Positions 31,194 to 42,062 of a DNA stretch of 64,000 nucleotides are shown here, piece after piece (the first letter of the stretch is position 1; every line of letters starts with the position of its first letter). The translations under genes were made by a program, and so were the position numbers. The notes under the pieces are model-generated. The model saw only the letters and a list, made by a program, of their open reading frames with translations, was not told the DNA's origin and searched no databases. This stretch comes from Azolla caroliniana (taxonomy: Eukaryota > Polypodiophyta), in NCBI GenBank assembly GCA_043228905.1, contig JBHGNT010000015.1, positions 17,546,001-17,610,000 of the forward strand, read 5' to 3'.

Positions 31194-31339
31194 TCGACGT
31201 GGTATTCCTGTCCTTCTTTTTGGGTGTCACTAAAGGAATCCTCCCTTCAAGAAGTATTGGTAGGCTTTCTTCCGGATTCGTAGGGCCTCCTCCTTCGTCA
31301 ACGAAGCATCCGTTGTCATCGTTCTTAGGAATCTGTCGA

Positions 31340-31940
31340 TTAGTAACCACTCCCCTTTGTACTCGTCCTCGTTGAAGGCATGAGGGTTAGCATGCCCTTG
31401 TCTTCCGCCGATAGTGGAGCCATCTTAAAGAAGTCGAGGGTGACGTCTTCAACTTCCGAAACCATGTCACCTTCATTCTCAAATCTTGCCCTCGACAGCA
31501 TGTCAGCCATGGCGTTCTTCTTCCCTGCAATATGGCAGATCTCTGGGTTTAAAGACTTGATATAGGCGATCCACCTTAGCATAGCTAGATCTGGTGTCGC
31601 ACATCTTGAGATCATTCCGAGGATTGGGAGACAATCTGTCTCAATTATTACTTTCAATCTGATTAGGTAGTCTTTGTCTGTCTTCACTGCCGACACAATA
31701 CCCCAAAGTTCTCGCTTGACTTGGGCGTATCTTTGTTGTCGTTCGCTAAGAACCTTTGCTCCGAACTGGATGGATTACCGCACATTATCTTCTCCTTCTT
31801 GGTTGATGACCCACTCGATTCCGGTTGGGCTCGTATCGACAGTCACATAAATCAGCTTTTCTTCGGTATAGTCGGCTTTTCTTAGTGTTGGAGCTTCAAG
31901 AAGTAGTTTCTTCAATCTTCGCATCGTGTTCGTGTGCTCA
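31340..31940 (-). pseudogene. RNase H of Gypsy-1
   Basis: The open part 31696-31340 holds IETDCLPILGM with the Asp of the second motif, WIAYIKSLNPEICHIAG, and NAMADMLSR, typical of gypsy RNase H. The upstream segment (to 31940), with a VTVDTSPTGIEW-like first motif, is broken by stops. Confidence 0.78.
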
Positions 31941-31942
31941 TC

Positions 31943-33421
31943 TCACCATTCGAACTTCATTCTTTTCTTTAACAACCCATATAAAGGCTCGGCGACATGA
32001 GCGTAGTGAGGAATCCAAATATAGTAAAATGTGCATGATCCAAGGAACCTTCGAACCTCCGTTTGGTTTATGCATTCTTCTTTCATGTCCTGGATCGTGT
32101 TCACCTTTGATGGCGAAGGCTTCCGGCTGTATGCTCCACATAAGTGACCTACCACCAAGATCTCTGGTTGCCCGAATGCGGATTTCTCTCCCGAAAATGT
32201 CAAATTCGCATCTTCAAGCCTTTGAAGCACCTTCTCGCAATCTTTCATATGATCTGCGACGAACTTTCTACACCCTTCCTTATCTTTAGATTCATCTTTC
32301 TCCTCATCCGAACATCCTTTTATCTGAATATCATCCAAGAATGGCATCGTGATGTCCGGGATGCAATCCTTCAAGACCTTGTTCATGGCATTCACTATAT
32401 GTGCCACCGAGTTCATTGCACCTTGAGGTAAGGTACACATCTGCACGAGCCCGATCGGAGTCCTCATGGTTGTAATGTCACGACTGTCGATCGTCAATTG
32501 GAATTGGTCGTATCCAAAGTAGAGATCGCCAATGGAGTAGATGGACCGCTCCGCAAACGCTACGGCAAATTCATCCACGCTCGGACCGATTCTAGCATTC
32601 CGAATTGTCACCTTATTGACGGGTTGAAAATCTTGGATGAATCGCAATGATCCATTCTTCTTCGGCACCGTGAACCACCTATTAGAGTCAGGAGCATTCG
32701 ACGGTTCTAGAATACCCATATTCACTTTCTCCTTTAAGAGCTCGATCAACTTCGAAAGGTGTGCTCTTGGAACTAGTATCGGTTTCAAATTCCAAGGCAC
32801 ATGCGGCACCGTGAAGATCACCATCGGCTCTATAATCTTTGGGTTGGCACATCCGATTTCGTGGGGAGAGAATGCAAAGGCTTTCCCATGCCTTTCAAGC
32901 ATTTCACGAAACTTTCGCTCCTCTTCAGGGAGGAGGAAATCCTCCTTTCCAACTCGTAGCTTTCCCTTCGTCTCTTCGGTGAAGACATGACCTATTGCCT
33001 TCGGATCCCTTAAGCTTGGATCATTCGTGACTTCCTTCATCTTTTGCCAGCTATCTTCCGGTAGCGGAACCACAACTGGCTTGATCTTCTTATCCACCTT
33101 TTTATATTTTGTGTTGACTTCAGCTTCCTCCATCAAGATGCCACAATAGTATTCATCGATGATAGCGTACATGTTGACGGAGTTAACCGAAATCACACGT
33201 TGGTCGTGAAGATAGCTCAAGTCCACGACGTCCTCGATTTCGCCGATGGTGTCGTTAAATGAGGCTTCTTCCATAATATGAGTCATGAACTCTTCTTCTT
33301 CTATTATGTTTTCTTCTTTCAGCATCTTCTCGAAATCTTGTATCCGACGCTTGTCCTTCTTGTCGGGTAGTACTAGTTTACATGCACCACTAGGTGTGAC
33401 ACATGTTGCTTCTCCTCGCAA
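31943..33421 (-). CDS. Reverse transcriptase of Gypsy-1, long open part
   Basis: 492 open codons. The first 150 are a linker after protease. RT then begins: LKPILVPRAHLSKLIELLKE, FTVPKKNGSLRFIQDFQPVN, the Asp-bearing IGDLYFGYDQFQLTID, and LPQGAMNS. The catalytic box is MPFLDDIQIKG (FLDD instead of the usual YVDD or YIDD). The end, LGSCTFYYIWIPHYAHVAEP, links to RNase H. The frame stops at 31943 before RNase H. The protein would work in reverse transcription inside the particle. Confidence 0.85.
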   Translation of the reverse strand: MRGEATCVTPSGACKLVLPDKKDKRRIQDFEKMLKEENIIEEEEFMTHIMEEASFNDTIGEIEDVVDLSYLHDQRVISVNSVNMYAIIDEYYCGILMEEAEVNTKYKKVDKKIKPVVVPLPEDSWQKMKEVTNDPSLRDPKAIGHVFTEETKGKLRVGKEDFLLPEEERKFREMLERHGKAFAFSPHEIGCANPKIIEPMVIFTVPHVPWNLKPILVPRAHLSKLIELLKEKVNMGILEPSNAPDSNRWFTVPKKNGSLRFIQDFQPVNKVTIRNARIGPSVDEFAVAFAERSIYSIGDLYFGYDQFQLTIDSRDITTMRTPIGLVQMCTLPQGAMNSVAHIVNAMNKVLKDCIPDITMPFLDDIQIKGCSDEEKDESKDKEGCRKFVADHMKDCEKVLQRLEDANLTFSGEKSAFGQPEILVVGHLCGAYSRKPSPSKVNTIQDMKEECINQTEVRRFLGSCTFYYIWIPHYAHVAEPLYGLLKKRMKFEW

Positions 33422-33504
33422 TCCACGTGCTCTATTTTCTTGTGGGGACTTGTGATTGCTCGGACTATTTGTCCCCCATGCTTCAATAGTCAGCTCTAAA
33501 AATC

Positions 33505-33921
33505 CTAGGATTCGCCTCCAAGACTATCACGATTCCTTTCATGATTGGCTCGCACCGTTAGGAATTGGACCGATCTTTGGTTGTCAAGACTCTTTATTCG
33601 TGCGAAGGCTGCTCCATTGTCGAACACTTTGGTTTCCATCCGAGATGATGTGATATACGGTTGTCCTAAGATGACAGGATGCGACGCCGATTCTTGCACG
33701 AAGAAGTGTTGATCCATCTCCACATCCCCGATCGTGACTTTAACATTGGGACAAGCTCCGTACAAGTCCTCCGTAGTCTTTGTTGCCACGCGAATCTTCC
33801 ATCGTTGATTTGTATTGATTGGCCATCTTCTTTTTTTGTAGAAGTCGGTTGACATGAGGTTGATCTCCGAATCGTGGTCGATCAAGGCTACCACGGTCTC
33901 TTTCTTCTCCCCGATCTTCAC
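33505..33921 (-). pseudogene. Aspartic protease of Gypsy-1 with altered active site
   Basis: 138 codons. The active-site region reads ALIDHDSEINLMS, so the Gly normally following in this motif is Asp here; related elements have DHGSE (from knowledge of the group). The second motif HPVILGQPYI is present. It probably belongs to the same polyprotein as RT, with stops between. The change would be expected to harm catalysis. Confidence 0.7.
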
Positions 33922-33939
33922 CGGTGTCTCCGTTGTCGC

Positions 33940-35297
33940 TCATGCCCAATGAGGTCGAGTATAGTGGCTATCGACCATTTTTTCATCAACTTCGTCTCTT
34001 TCCATCGTTATGGTATTTTCTTTCACTTTTAGTGACTTCTCTTCTTCTTCATCTGATTGTTGCCTTTTTCGCTTTACAAGGTCCACAATCGTGTCGTGGA
34101 ACTCCTTCATAATGCCGAGTAATTCCCTCAAGGACAAAGTCACGTGGTTGTCAAGAACGCGTTCCTCGACAATCTTCTTCAGGTCTTTTGTCTGCTCTAT
34201 GTCCAACCTTAGCTTATAGGTAGGCATAGTCCTTGTCTTTCGAGCAGGGTCTTTGACACCAATCTTCACGGCCGAACCGTTTCTTCGACTCGTTTGCTCG
34301 ACTCCGCTTTTTGGCTTGCGTCTCCTTCCTCCATTTGCAAGGGTCGACTCGTCTCTGCATCTTCTTTCTTTTTCGTGTTCCTTGTTTCATGTCTCTTTGA
34401 TGGGCCTTGCTCTTCTATTCTTTTTGTCTTTTCTTCGACGAACACCTCGTGGTTGTTGCATATCACTTCCACGAGTATGGTGTTGTCATCCACCGGATCC
34501 GACCACCCGGTTATGCTTTGCACGCTTCGGTCCGCAAGCTCTACCTCGTTCGATGTGACCTTCCCCATCTTCTCATACTCGAGAACGAAAGAACAAAACT
34601 TGCCTCCCACTTTCGTAGCTTCATTTCTCTCTTTCCCGACTCTTATTCCGGTCGTTGCAGAATAGTGCATCGCATCCAGATGAGTCGCCTCAACATCTCC
34701 CATAGATTTCTTCATTCCTCCTCTTCCGAAATTTACCCACAGGGGTCTTCGAGTTTCAGTCGAGTAGATCATGTTGTCGTCTATGTATACGATATTTTGT
34801 CGGATCGCCTCTCGAAGGATCGCGCAATCCCTTCTCATGTGGTCCATGCTATCGCACCACACGCATCTAAAGGGTTCTTTCCCTTTGGGGCCCCGATGAT
34901 TCGTGTTGGCTAGTGTGACCATCTCGAACTTCTTTGCCAGTTCTTCGATGATGTCATCACCAATCTTCTTTTCTTCCACGTTACTTTGGTTTGGCGGTTC
35001 AGCTACTTTCGGCGGTCTTGCTTTCTCCGTGACAATCGATCCCGTCAAGTCGGTGTCATCAACCCATTGGCGATGCTTGTCGAGCCTATTACACGCCCAC
35101 TTCACCGCGATCCAGTCCGCTACAAGCCCATTTGCTTGGGTATCGTCTTCAAGAAGAGTCCCCAATTCTCGTCTATCCTTCATGTCTACAGCTTTCAAGA
35201 AGTACAAAGTCTTGTCCTCTTCAAGCAGCACTTGGTCCGTGTTGGGGAGACGACGAAACATTTGGTCGAATTCGTCGTACACCCTCGAAGCGCTCAT
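33940..35297 (-). pseudogene. gag, second part, of Gypsy-1
   Basis: Frame 35297-34266 (343 codons) contains the capsid part (DKTLYFLKAVDMKDRRELG, VADWIAVKWACNRLDKH) and a knuckle-like CVWCDSMDHMRRDC (CX2CX4HX4C) near 34830-34870. A second frame, 34269-33940, is Lys/Glu-rich and overlaps it slightly. The gag start lies on the far side of Gypsy-2B (42001-41620). Confidence 0.8.
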
Positions 35298-35300
35298 CTT

Positions 35301-35305
35301 CTTAT
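35301..35305. repeat. Target duplication CTTAT of Gypsy-2B (left copy)
   Basis: CTTAT at 35301-35305 recurs at 41615-41619 on the other side of Gypsy-2B, inside the gag of Gypsy-1. Confidence 0.85.
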
Positions 35306-35394
35306 TTTCAAGAACAGTACTAAAGTAGAGAGAGAATTAGTACTAAAGAAGAGAAGCACTATTAGTACTAAGAGGACGGGACTATGTAAGATTC

Positions 35395-35434
<40 letters not shown>

Positions 35435-35708
35435 GATGATAACAGCTATATATTATGTGAAGGATAAGTACAAAGTGGCTAAGAGGCTTAAGACTGGCGT
35501 TGAACCAATTTGGTTCAACATAATGCCTAGTGCCTTCTTTTATAGTGTTCTCAGGAGTAATCCTTAAGCTTCTAGAATGTTCTAGAGAAATCTGGAATAA
35601 AGGATAAATGAAAATAATATCCTATGAATTACAATAGATGGTGTGATGGTTAAGAGCTCGACCCATATACCATAAGGTCATGGGTTCAAGTCTTGCCATA
35701 TCATGACA
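35306..35708 (-). mobile_element. 3' LTR of Gypsy-2B
   Basis: Starts TGTCATGATATGG at 35708 and ends GTACTGTTCTTGAAA at 35306; the terminal CA is changed. It includes a GA microsatellite (35397-35430) and the antisense tRNA-like segment (35635-35700). Confidence 0.85.
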
Positions 35709-37405
35709 CTATCCCTCCCTTAAGAAGACGAGTGGAACGAGTCGACGCTGATTGAGGATCAGGTTTGTCGGGATATTGTCGGTGAAAATCAACAAGAAGA
35801 TCTTGAGCAGCATTGGCGACATACTCGACGGGCTCCCAAGTACGTTCGCTCGGACTATAGCTGAGCCAATAGACCAAATAATAAAGTTTGTTGTGAACAA
35901 ATTTGGAGTCAAGGATGGCAGCAACTTCATACTCCGGGCCGGTGTCAAACTCAAGGAGGGGCAGCGGTGGTGTAACACGATCGGGAATAGTGTTTGCTTG
36001 ATAAGGTTCAAGAAGAGAACTATGGAAGACCGGATGTATCCGAAGATGCAGAGGAAGATCAAGGTGAAACGTGACATCATTAACCTTACCGGTAATACGG
36101 AAAGGACCGAGTCGGCGATAATCCAACTTGTCGCACGGTCGAGTAGTCTTGATGTAAGAGCCAAACTCGATCTCCAATGGCAAAAGAGGAGGGCAGCCGA
36201 TGACGATCCGCGTAAGTCTTTTGTGTCTGTTGAGCATGACAAAGATGAATAGAGAGATCCGTCTGGATCTTGCGTAGTCTCTCCAAATGATCCTCGGCAC
36301 GAGGATTGGTAGGTAGCTCCAGGGTGTCAATCACCGACCAGCGAGGATGAGAACCGGTATAAGCGTAGAATGGGGAGACTCGAGTCGAGGAGTGAACAAC
36401 ATTATTATACGCAAACTCCACAAAGTGAAGAATCTCAGCCCAATCATCCTGTTTATAACTCAGGAAACACCAGAGATATTCCTCCAGCGTTTGGTTTGTT
36501 CGTTCCGCCTACCCATCGGTCTGAGGATGGTAGCCGGAGGAGAGGTTGCAAGAGACCTTGAGCATCTTGAAGAGATGCTGCCAAAATTTGGAGACGAATT
36601 GTGGTCCTCGATCACTAATGATACTGTCTGGGAGGCCATGATGCCGAAATACCTCACACATGACACGGGCGGCGGTTTCCTCGCTAGTGATGGCCTTAGT
36701 ACACGGCACAAAATGTGCCATCTTCAAACCCCTTCGAGACCGGCAGATCTATGATAAAGTCAAGACAAAAAGACTACCACGGATTACTTGGAATCGGTAA
36801 GGGTTCCAACAAGCCATATGGATGGTGTCGTAGCATCTTTGCTCAGCAACAAGCATCACAGGTCCGAACGTAGTCATAGACAAAACGTCGCATATGGGGC
36901 CACCAAAAGATCGTTGAACTATATCCAACGTCTTAGTGCTACCGAAATGTCCCGCCATATGGGTGTCATGACAATTTTGGACGATTTGAAGGCGACAGGA
37001 GCAATCGGGGACATATACAAGCTTTTTAAAGAATAGCAAACCATCATGATATTCGAATTGTCGGTAGTCCATACCTGGTTGTTGAGACTGGGAACAGGAT
37101 TCCCGAGAGGTATCAATATGCGCCAGAATGTCTTGAGCAAAATTGTTCGTCTTCAAGTTCGCACGTGTGGTGTCGGTAATCTGGGAATCCATTGGGGTGT
37201 GAAAAATCCATGTTGTGTGCAATCGTGTTGGTTCCAACATGACTTGCTTTTGATTATCGAATGTTGGATCACCAGAACGAGGTGCAAGATATGAACGCCG
37301 TGATAGTACATCTGCCTTTCCTTGCTGCTTCCTCGGTCGATATGCGATTTTGAAATCAAAACGTGTGAGGAATTGAGCCCACCTAGCTTGCCATCGATTT
37401 AGCAC
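35709..37405 (-). pseudogene. Integrase with chromodomain of Gypsy-2B
   Basis: The pieces are 37405-36749 (end of RNase H, then zinc-domain part [10 protein letters not shown] and [10 protein letters not shown]), 36727-36509 (HFVPCTKAITSEETAARVM, ISDRGPQFVSKFWQ, GYHPQTDG), 36421-36086 and 36330-35701. The last has a chromodomain: YEVAAILDSKF, YLVYWLSYSPSERTWEP and VEYVANAAQDLL. Chromodomains in gypsy integrases bind histone marks and steer insertion. Frame breaks and a deletion near 36725 make it inactive. Confidence 0.85.
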
Positions 37406-37414
37406 ATGAGCATT

Positions 37415-38257
37415 CTAGAAATAAGAAAGATTCTTGTGATCATTGAAGACGATGACCTGATGTGGAGAGCCCTCCAAAAAATGCCACCATTGCACAAATG
37501 AATCCACGATGGCCAATAACTCCTTGTCATGTATTTCGTAGTTGATTTCCACAGCATCGAATTTGCGCGAATGGAAAGCCATAGGATGTAACTCTTCTTT
37601 ATCTCCTTGTTGAGAAAAGATGCTACCAAGGGCGAAATCTGATGCGTCGGCCTCCATGATGAATGGTTTGTTTGTATCCTCATGAGCTAGAATAGGTGAT
37701 GATGTAAAGGCTTTCTTAAGATGCCGAAAAGCCATGTCCGCTTCATTGGACCAAAGAAATGCTTGTCCCTTCTTCGTAAGTTGTGTGAGAGGTAAAATAA
37801 TCTTCGAGTAATCCTGTATAAACTTGCGGTAGAAGTTAGCAAAACCTAGAAAACATTGTACATCTCGTACTGACCGTGGAATTTGCCACTCTAGCACAGT
37901 TTGGACTTTAGTTACATCCATGGAGATGCCCTTTGATGAGATAATGTAGCCTAGAAATTCCACTTGCTTGCAGTCAAAGCTACATTTTTCTAGCTTGGCA
38001 TAAAGACCATTCTCACGAAGTCGGTTTAGTACTAATAGTACATGAGAATCATGCTCTTCCTGGGTCTTCGAATAAATCAAGAGATCATCCAAATAGATCA
38101 TCAAACAGATATCCAAGAGGTCTCTGAATATATCATTTGCCTTGTGTTGGAAGACTGTGGGTGCATTGGTTAAACCGAACGGCATAACCATATATTCGAA
38201 ATGCCCATACCGCGTGCGAAAGGCGGTCTTCCATTCATCTCCCAGTCGGATCCGCAC
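37415..38257 (-). CDS. RT palm and RNase H of Gypsy-2B
   Basis: 280 open codons: [19 protein letters not shown], the active-site box [37 protein letters not shown] and then RNase H EADASDFALGSIFSQQ, INYEIHDKELLAI. The frame stops at 37415 within RNase H. Compared with 2A it contains no insertion and gives the empty-site sequence for Copia-N near 37863. Confidence 0.87.
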   Translation of the reverse strand: MRIRLGDEWKTAFRTRYGHFEYMVMPFGLTNAPTVFQHKANDIFRDLLDICLMIYLDDLLIYSKTQEEHDSHVLLVLNRLRENGLYAKLEKCSFDCKQVEFLGYIISSKGISMDVTKVQTVLEWQIPRSVRDVQCFLGFANFYRKFIQDYSKIILPLTQLTKKGQAFLWSNEADMAFRHLKKAFTSSPILAHEDTNKPFIMEADASDFALGSIFSQQGDKEELHPMAFHSRKFDAVEINYEIHDKELLAIVDSFVQWWHFLEGSPHQVIVFNDHKNLSYF

Positions 38258-38272
38258 GAGGTTATACTCTCC

Positions 38273-38827
38273 TCATAGATTGATTTTTGTAAAAAACTTG
38301 GCACCATTAACTCGCTCTAAAAGACTTGATATAAGAGGAAGTGCATACCTATTCCGGATGGTGACCTTATTTAAGCCGCGGTAATCAACGACGAGACGAA
38401 GTGAGCCATCTTTCTTCTTGACAAAGAAGATAGGTGCTCCGGCCGGAGATTTCGAATGACAAATAAACCCGCTTGCCAAGTTCTCCTCTATGTAGGCTCG
38501 AAGGACTTCTAACTCGGTGGGTGAAAAGTTGTAGATTGGTTCCCATGGTGGCTCTACTCTTGGTTGTAAATCGATGGGACAATCGTAGGGACGATGATGA
38601 GGAAGAGTACCAGCTTTTACCTTGTCAAATACGTCGGCATAAGGATGATATTTCACCACAAGTTGCACTAAGGATTCCTCCTTAATATCGCTGGAAGGAT
38701 GTACTGATATGGCGAATAAGAACATTGCCTCCTTGTGTCCTTTTCGCGTAGTTGATGTAGTGAAATGGTCGAAACTCGATGAGTAAATTCTGGGGGTTGT
38801 CGATATCGAACTTCTCTTGTTCTCCAA
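38273..38827 (-). CDS. N-terminal RT of Gypsy-2B
   Basis: 184 open codons with [46 protein letters not shown] and [12 protein letters not shown]. It is separated from the palm domain by one stop near 38270 (same place as in 2A). Its first 160 bp overlap the protease frame in a -1 relation. Confidence 0.85.
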   Translation of the reverse strand: MENKRSSISTTPRIYSSSFDHFTTSTTRKGHKEAMFLFAISVHPSSDIKEESLVQLVVKYHPYADVFDKVKAGTLPHHRPYDCPIDLQPRVEPPWEPIYNFSPTELEVLRAYIEENLASGFICHSKSPAGAPIFFVKKKDGSLRLVVDYRGLNKVTIRNRYALPLISSLLERVNGAKFFTKINL

Positions 38828-39249
38828 TCTATGTCTGGATTATGTAGTTCAAACCAAGGTAATCCCAAGACAATGGGATGCTCCGAACTACTAATTATAT
38901 TAAATGATACTGCACACACAAAACTACCTAGGACAACTTGAATGGGTTCTGACTCTTCTACAATATTCCCGGAAGCAATGGGACGACCATCAATGACTAC
39001 TATAGATGCGGGGCAAGGAAGTTTTCTTAAGGATATCTGAGAAGCTTGGGCAAAATTTCGATCCATGAAACAGGAATTGGCTCCGGAATCTAAAAGTGCT
39101 AGGACTTGTATTAGGGGAGTACTTTTAGTACTAACCATGACTTGGGCTAGGAACACATTGCTAGCTTGCTTGGAGGGAATGGAACCACTAATGGGTTGTA
39201 CAGATCTAGGGTTGTCCAACCAAACGACTCCTATTTTGGCTGGACTCAA
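38668..39249 (-). CDS. Protease of Gypsy-2B
   Basis: 193 open codons, with [16 protein letters not shown] (catalytic DSG) and [19 protein letters not shown]. It is nearly the same as Gypsy-2A protease (23377-23961). Both copies keep the frame open, and both overlap RT by -1. Confidence 0.8.
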   Translation of the reverse strand: MSPAKIGVVWLDNPRSVQPISGSIPSKQASNVFLAQVMVSTKSTPLIQVLALLDSGANSCFMDRNFAQASQISLRKLPCPASIVVIDGRPIASGNIVEESEPIQVVLGSFVCAVSFNIISSSEHPIVLGLPWFELHNPDIDWRTREVRYRQPPEFTHRVSTISLHQLREKDTRRQCSYSPYQYILPAILRRNP

Positions 39250-39495
39250 TCGTTTAACTCTTCATCTAATTGACTAAGGATTTCAAATTTTTTTGAGATA
39301 CTTGGGCTATTAGTACTATTAAGACTATCAGACACTCTATTAGTACTATTAATACTATCATATACTCCTAAGGGAAGAATTGACTCGGGTTTAGTACAGG
39401 CTAAGATTTGATTTACCTATCTTCTTGGCCTATGAGGACAATTGATTGCAATATGCCCTGGTCCACCGCAATAAAGACATAATCGATTTGCACGT

Positions 39496-40229
39496 TGTCA
39501 TGAAGAATTTCGGCTAGAGGCGGAAATCGGGAAATGTTGGCTACATCGGTGGGGTGCAGCATGTGCGCTCGCCCTTGTACATTTAGTGTGAATAACGAGG
39601 GCGCCTTTATGGCGCCGAACAGTAGTTAAGTCGGGGTTATCCCACATTGTAACGCATCCCTCTCCTTGTTCTATAAAAGGAAGGGAGCGCCCCTTTACGA
39701 AGGGGTTGCCCATTTTGTATTAGTAGGGTATATCGTTAGATGAAGAGACGTTCTCTCTTCCTCTTTCTCTCTTGTTTTAGGGTTTCTTCTTCTCCTCCTC
39801 CTCCTCTGCTTCTTCTTCGTCACTCTATGAGTCTAGCTTGATACCTACAAGTTCTGTATCTGCCCTGTCTCCTGTGCAAGACCCCGCTCGGCGCGACGAG
39901 CCCGTGAGCTCCCCGACCGGCGGCGTGGCAGTAGAGGATTGTTGTATCTTGCTTCTTGTAAATATACCTATGGAAGATTCTGCGTTTTTGGTGTCTGTGT
40001 GGGTGTTTTAGTGTTTCCTTACTTCTGTTTCTGTACATAAGCGTGAGTGGGGTCGACACTGTGTGTGCGTGTGTCGGCCAGGGGTGCGCGCGTGTTCTTC
40101 TCTCCCTCCTTCTCGGTTGTTTCCGGCGTCCAGGAAATGGTGAATCACGACTTCCTACGCTCCGTCACTCCCTAGTCCAAGAACCCCGTGGTCCCGCCCT
40201 TCTACACGCACGCGCGAAACTTCACGACA
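39496..40229 (+). mobile_element. Solo LTR of the TGTCG family inside Gypsy-2B gag
   Basis: Starts TGTCATGAAGAATTTCGG and ends CGAAACTTCACGACA, 734 bp, with TATAAAAGG at about 39670-39680 and CTAGTCCAAGAACCCCGTGG near the end. ACGT is on both sides (39492-39495 and 40230-40233); the empty site GCACGTCGTCG is seen in Gypsy-2A near 24205. This is the innermost of five nested levels. Confidence 0.9.
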
Positions 40230-41134
40230 ACGTCGTCGTTGTTTTTCTTCTTCCGATAACGAGCCACGTCGACGCATGGTGTCGATCTCCATCGGTGTCA
40301 GAGTATTTTCTTGAGGTACGTCACGTGCAAACGGTTTAGCCGCGACTGAGGCATAACTGGGCTCCGGCCTAGAGCGTAGTATTTGTAATTGATGTTCCCA
40401 ACGCCGTTCAAAAAGGCGGTTGTCGCATCGGACCGCTCGACTAATTGCCTCCGTAAGAGACTTTGGTTCTTCGGGGAAGGTTAAAAGTAAATCTTTGACA
40501 TCGTTTCGCAGGCCGTAGCGAAACTGCTCCATGAGTGCCTGATCATCCCAGGGGATATCTGAGGCGAGTAGACGAAAATCTGCCGCGTAGGCAAAGGCTG
40601 GACGATCGCCTTGACGCAATCGTTGGATCTTGTTGATCGTTGTCCTGTCGGTGTCTCCAAAATAGTCTTTAAACTTACTAATAAAATCTTCAAAGTTATT
40701 AAGCAAGGGCGATTGTTTTTCTAGAAGCGAAGCGAACCATGCTAAGGCTAAGCCGCTAAGCAACGTGCCTATTAGGCCGACTCAGGATGCATCAGTGGGG
40801 TATCAGGAAGGATGCATTTGGATGACTAATTGTACCTAATTAAGGAATCCCCGGAATTGCGATTGCGTTCCATCAAATTTCACAGGAAGTCCAATCTTCG
40901 GCTCCTTATGAAATCCTTGGGGACTTGATCCCTGTTGTTGCAATGCTGCTTCGAGTTGTTGTGCCTGTAACGCTAACTCCCCATGTTGTTACTGCGTTTG
41001 TTGTTTTTCTAGAGCGATTTGTTGCAGATCCCCTATCAGTCGTTGGTTTTCTTGTTCCAAGGCAACAAATTTTTCTTTTAGGAACTGTAGCTCAGAGAAA
41101 ACGGATTGATATTCTTGGGCGCTAATAGTAGCCA
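40230..41134 (-). pseudogene. gag of Gypsy-2B
   Basis: Starts at ATG 41134 (MATISAQEYQ). A TAA near 40987 stands where 2A has CAA. The capsid part (SPLLNNFEDFISKFKDYFGD, DIPWDDQALMEQFRYGL, PKSLTEAISRAVRCDNRLF) is open in 40763-40230, then the frame runs into the solo LTR. The zinc knuckle (LCLYCGGPGHIAINCPHR) lies beyond the insertion near 39424-39490. Confidence 0.82.
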
Positions 41135-41204
41135 TAGTATAGGGAAAAGGGTAGGAGGATGAGGGAGAACGACAAGTAGGCTTGAGGAGAAAATTGGTTC
41201 CAAC

Positions 41205-41293
41205 TCTCAAGAATAGTACTAAAGCAGAGAGAGAATTAGTACTAAAGAAGAGAAGTACTATTAGTACTAAGAGGACGGGACTGCGTAAGATTC

Positions 41294-41330
<37 letters not shown>

Positions 41331-41614
41331 GGAGGATGAGAGAGAGAGAAGGAGATGATGATAACAGTTATATATTATGTGAAGGATAAGTACAAAGTGG
41401 TTAAGAGGCTTAAGACTGGCGTTGAACCAATTTGGTTTAACATAATGCCTAGTGCCTTCTTTTATAATGTTCTCAGGAGTAATCCTTAAGCTTCTAGAAT
41501 GTTCTAGAGAAATCTGGAATATACATTAATTTCTTATAATAAAACATAAATTAAAATAATATTTTACAAATTACAATAGATGGTCATGGGTTCGAGTTTT
41601 GCCATATCATGACA
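41205..41614 (-). mobile_element. 5' LTR of Gypsy-2B
   Basis: Matches 35306-35708 except for a 37-bp deletion near its start and a longer GA microsatellite (41297-41327). In minus sense it starts TGTCATGATATGGC at 41614 and ends CTATTCTTGAGA at 41205. Confidence 0.85.
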
Positions 41615-41619
41615 CTTAT
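41615..41619. repeat. Target duplication CTTAT of Gypsy-2B (right copy)
   Basis: Second copy of CTTAT; see 35301-35305. Confidence 0.85.
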
Positions 41620-42001
41620 TCTTCTTTTCTATCCACTTCATCAAGGCATGTCGAGTCATCCTCGACAAATCTTCCGTCGCGAACTCCGCTAATATCGCTT
41701 TCTCGAAGTCCGACCACGTTGTCTTCCCTTCTTGAAGCTCGATGACACGCCTTTGGATGTTGTTGGTGACAACTCTCTTGAAGCTTGTGATTTGACGTGC
41801 TTCAAACACGTCCCGTTGATTCATCTCCCTTTTGTATGCATCAAGGAACTTCGTAATGTTCCTTCCGTCGAATTGACCCTCGAGCTCCACGACGGCCTTC
41901 TCCACGCTCACATCATTGTCTCGAGATCTCATCATTTGTTCAACGATCAGCATCATCCTTTCGAAGTCTCCCGCTTGATTGCTTGAGGACGGCATCTCCA
42001 A
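41620..42001 (-). pseudogene. gag, first part, of Gypsy-1
   Basis: Starts at ATG 42001 (MEMPSSSNQ) and runs to LMKWIEKKNK, where Gypsy-2B interrupts it. It includes GQFDGRNITKFLDAYK and DFEKAILAEFATED, which align with the gag start of the pol-less element (3302-3655). The frame continues at 35297 on the other side of the insertion. Confidence 0.82.
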
Positions 42002-42039
42002 GTGTTGGTCTCGACTTGATCCTTCCTACCGCCTCGTTC

Positions 42040-42055
42040 ACGTCGAGTTCACCAC
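42040..42055 (-). other. Primer-binding-like site of Gypsy-1
   Basis: TGGTGAACTCGACGTG in minus sense, a few bases after the 5' LTR. It differs by one base from 3268-3283. The tRNA partner is not identified. Confidence 0.5.
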
Positions 42056-42062
42056 TTGATTA

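Larger units (their letters stand above)
35306..41614 (-). mobile_element. Gypsy-2B, chromodomain gypsy nested in Gypsy-1
   Basis: 6309 bp with LTRs at 35306-35708 and 41205-41614 and CTTAT duplications. Minus-sense order: LTR, gag (41134-40230), solo LTR insertion (40229-39496), CCHC knuckle, protease, RT, RNase H, integrase, chromodomain, polypurine tract AAGGGAGGGATAG and LTR. The 5' LTR has a 37-bp deletion near 41577 between short direct repeats. It is close in sequence to Gypsy-2A but keeps its 3' end. Confidence 0.9.
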
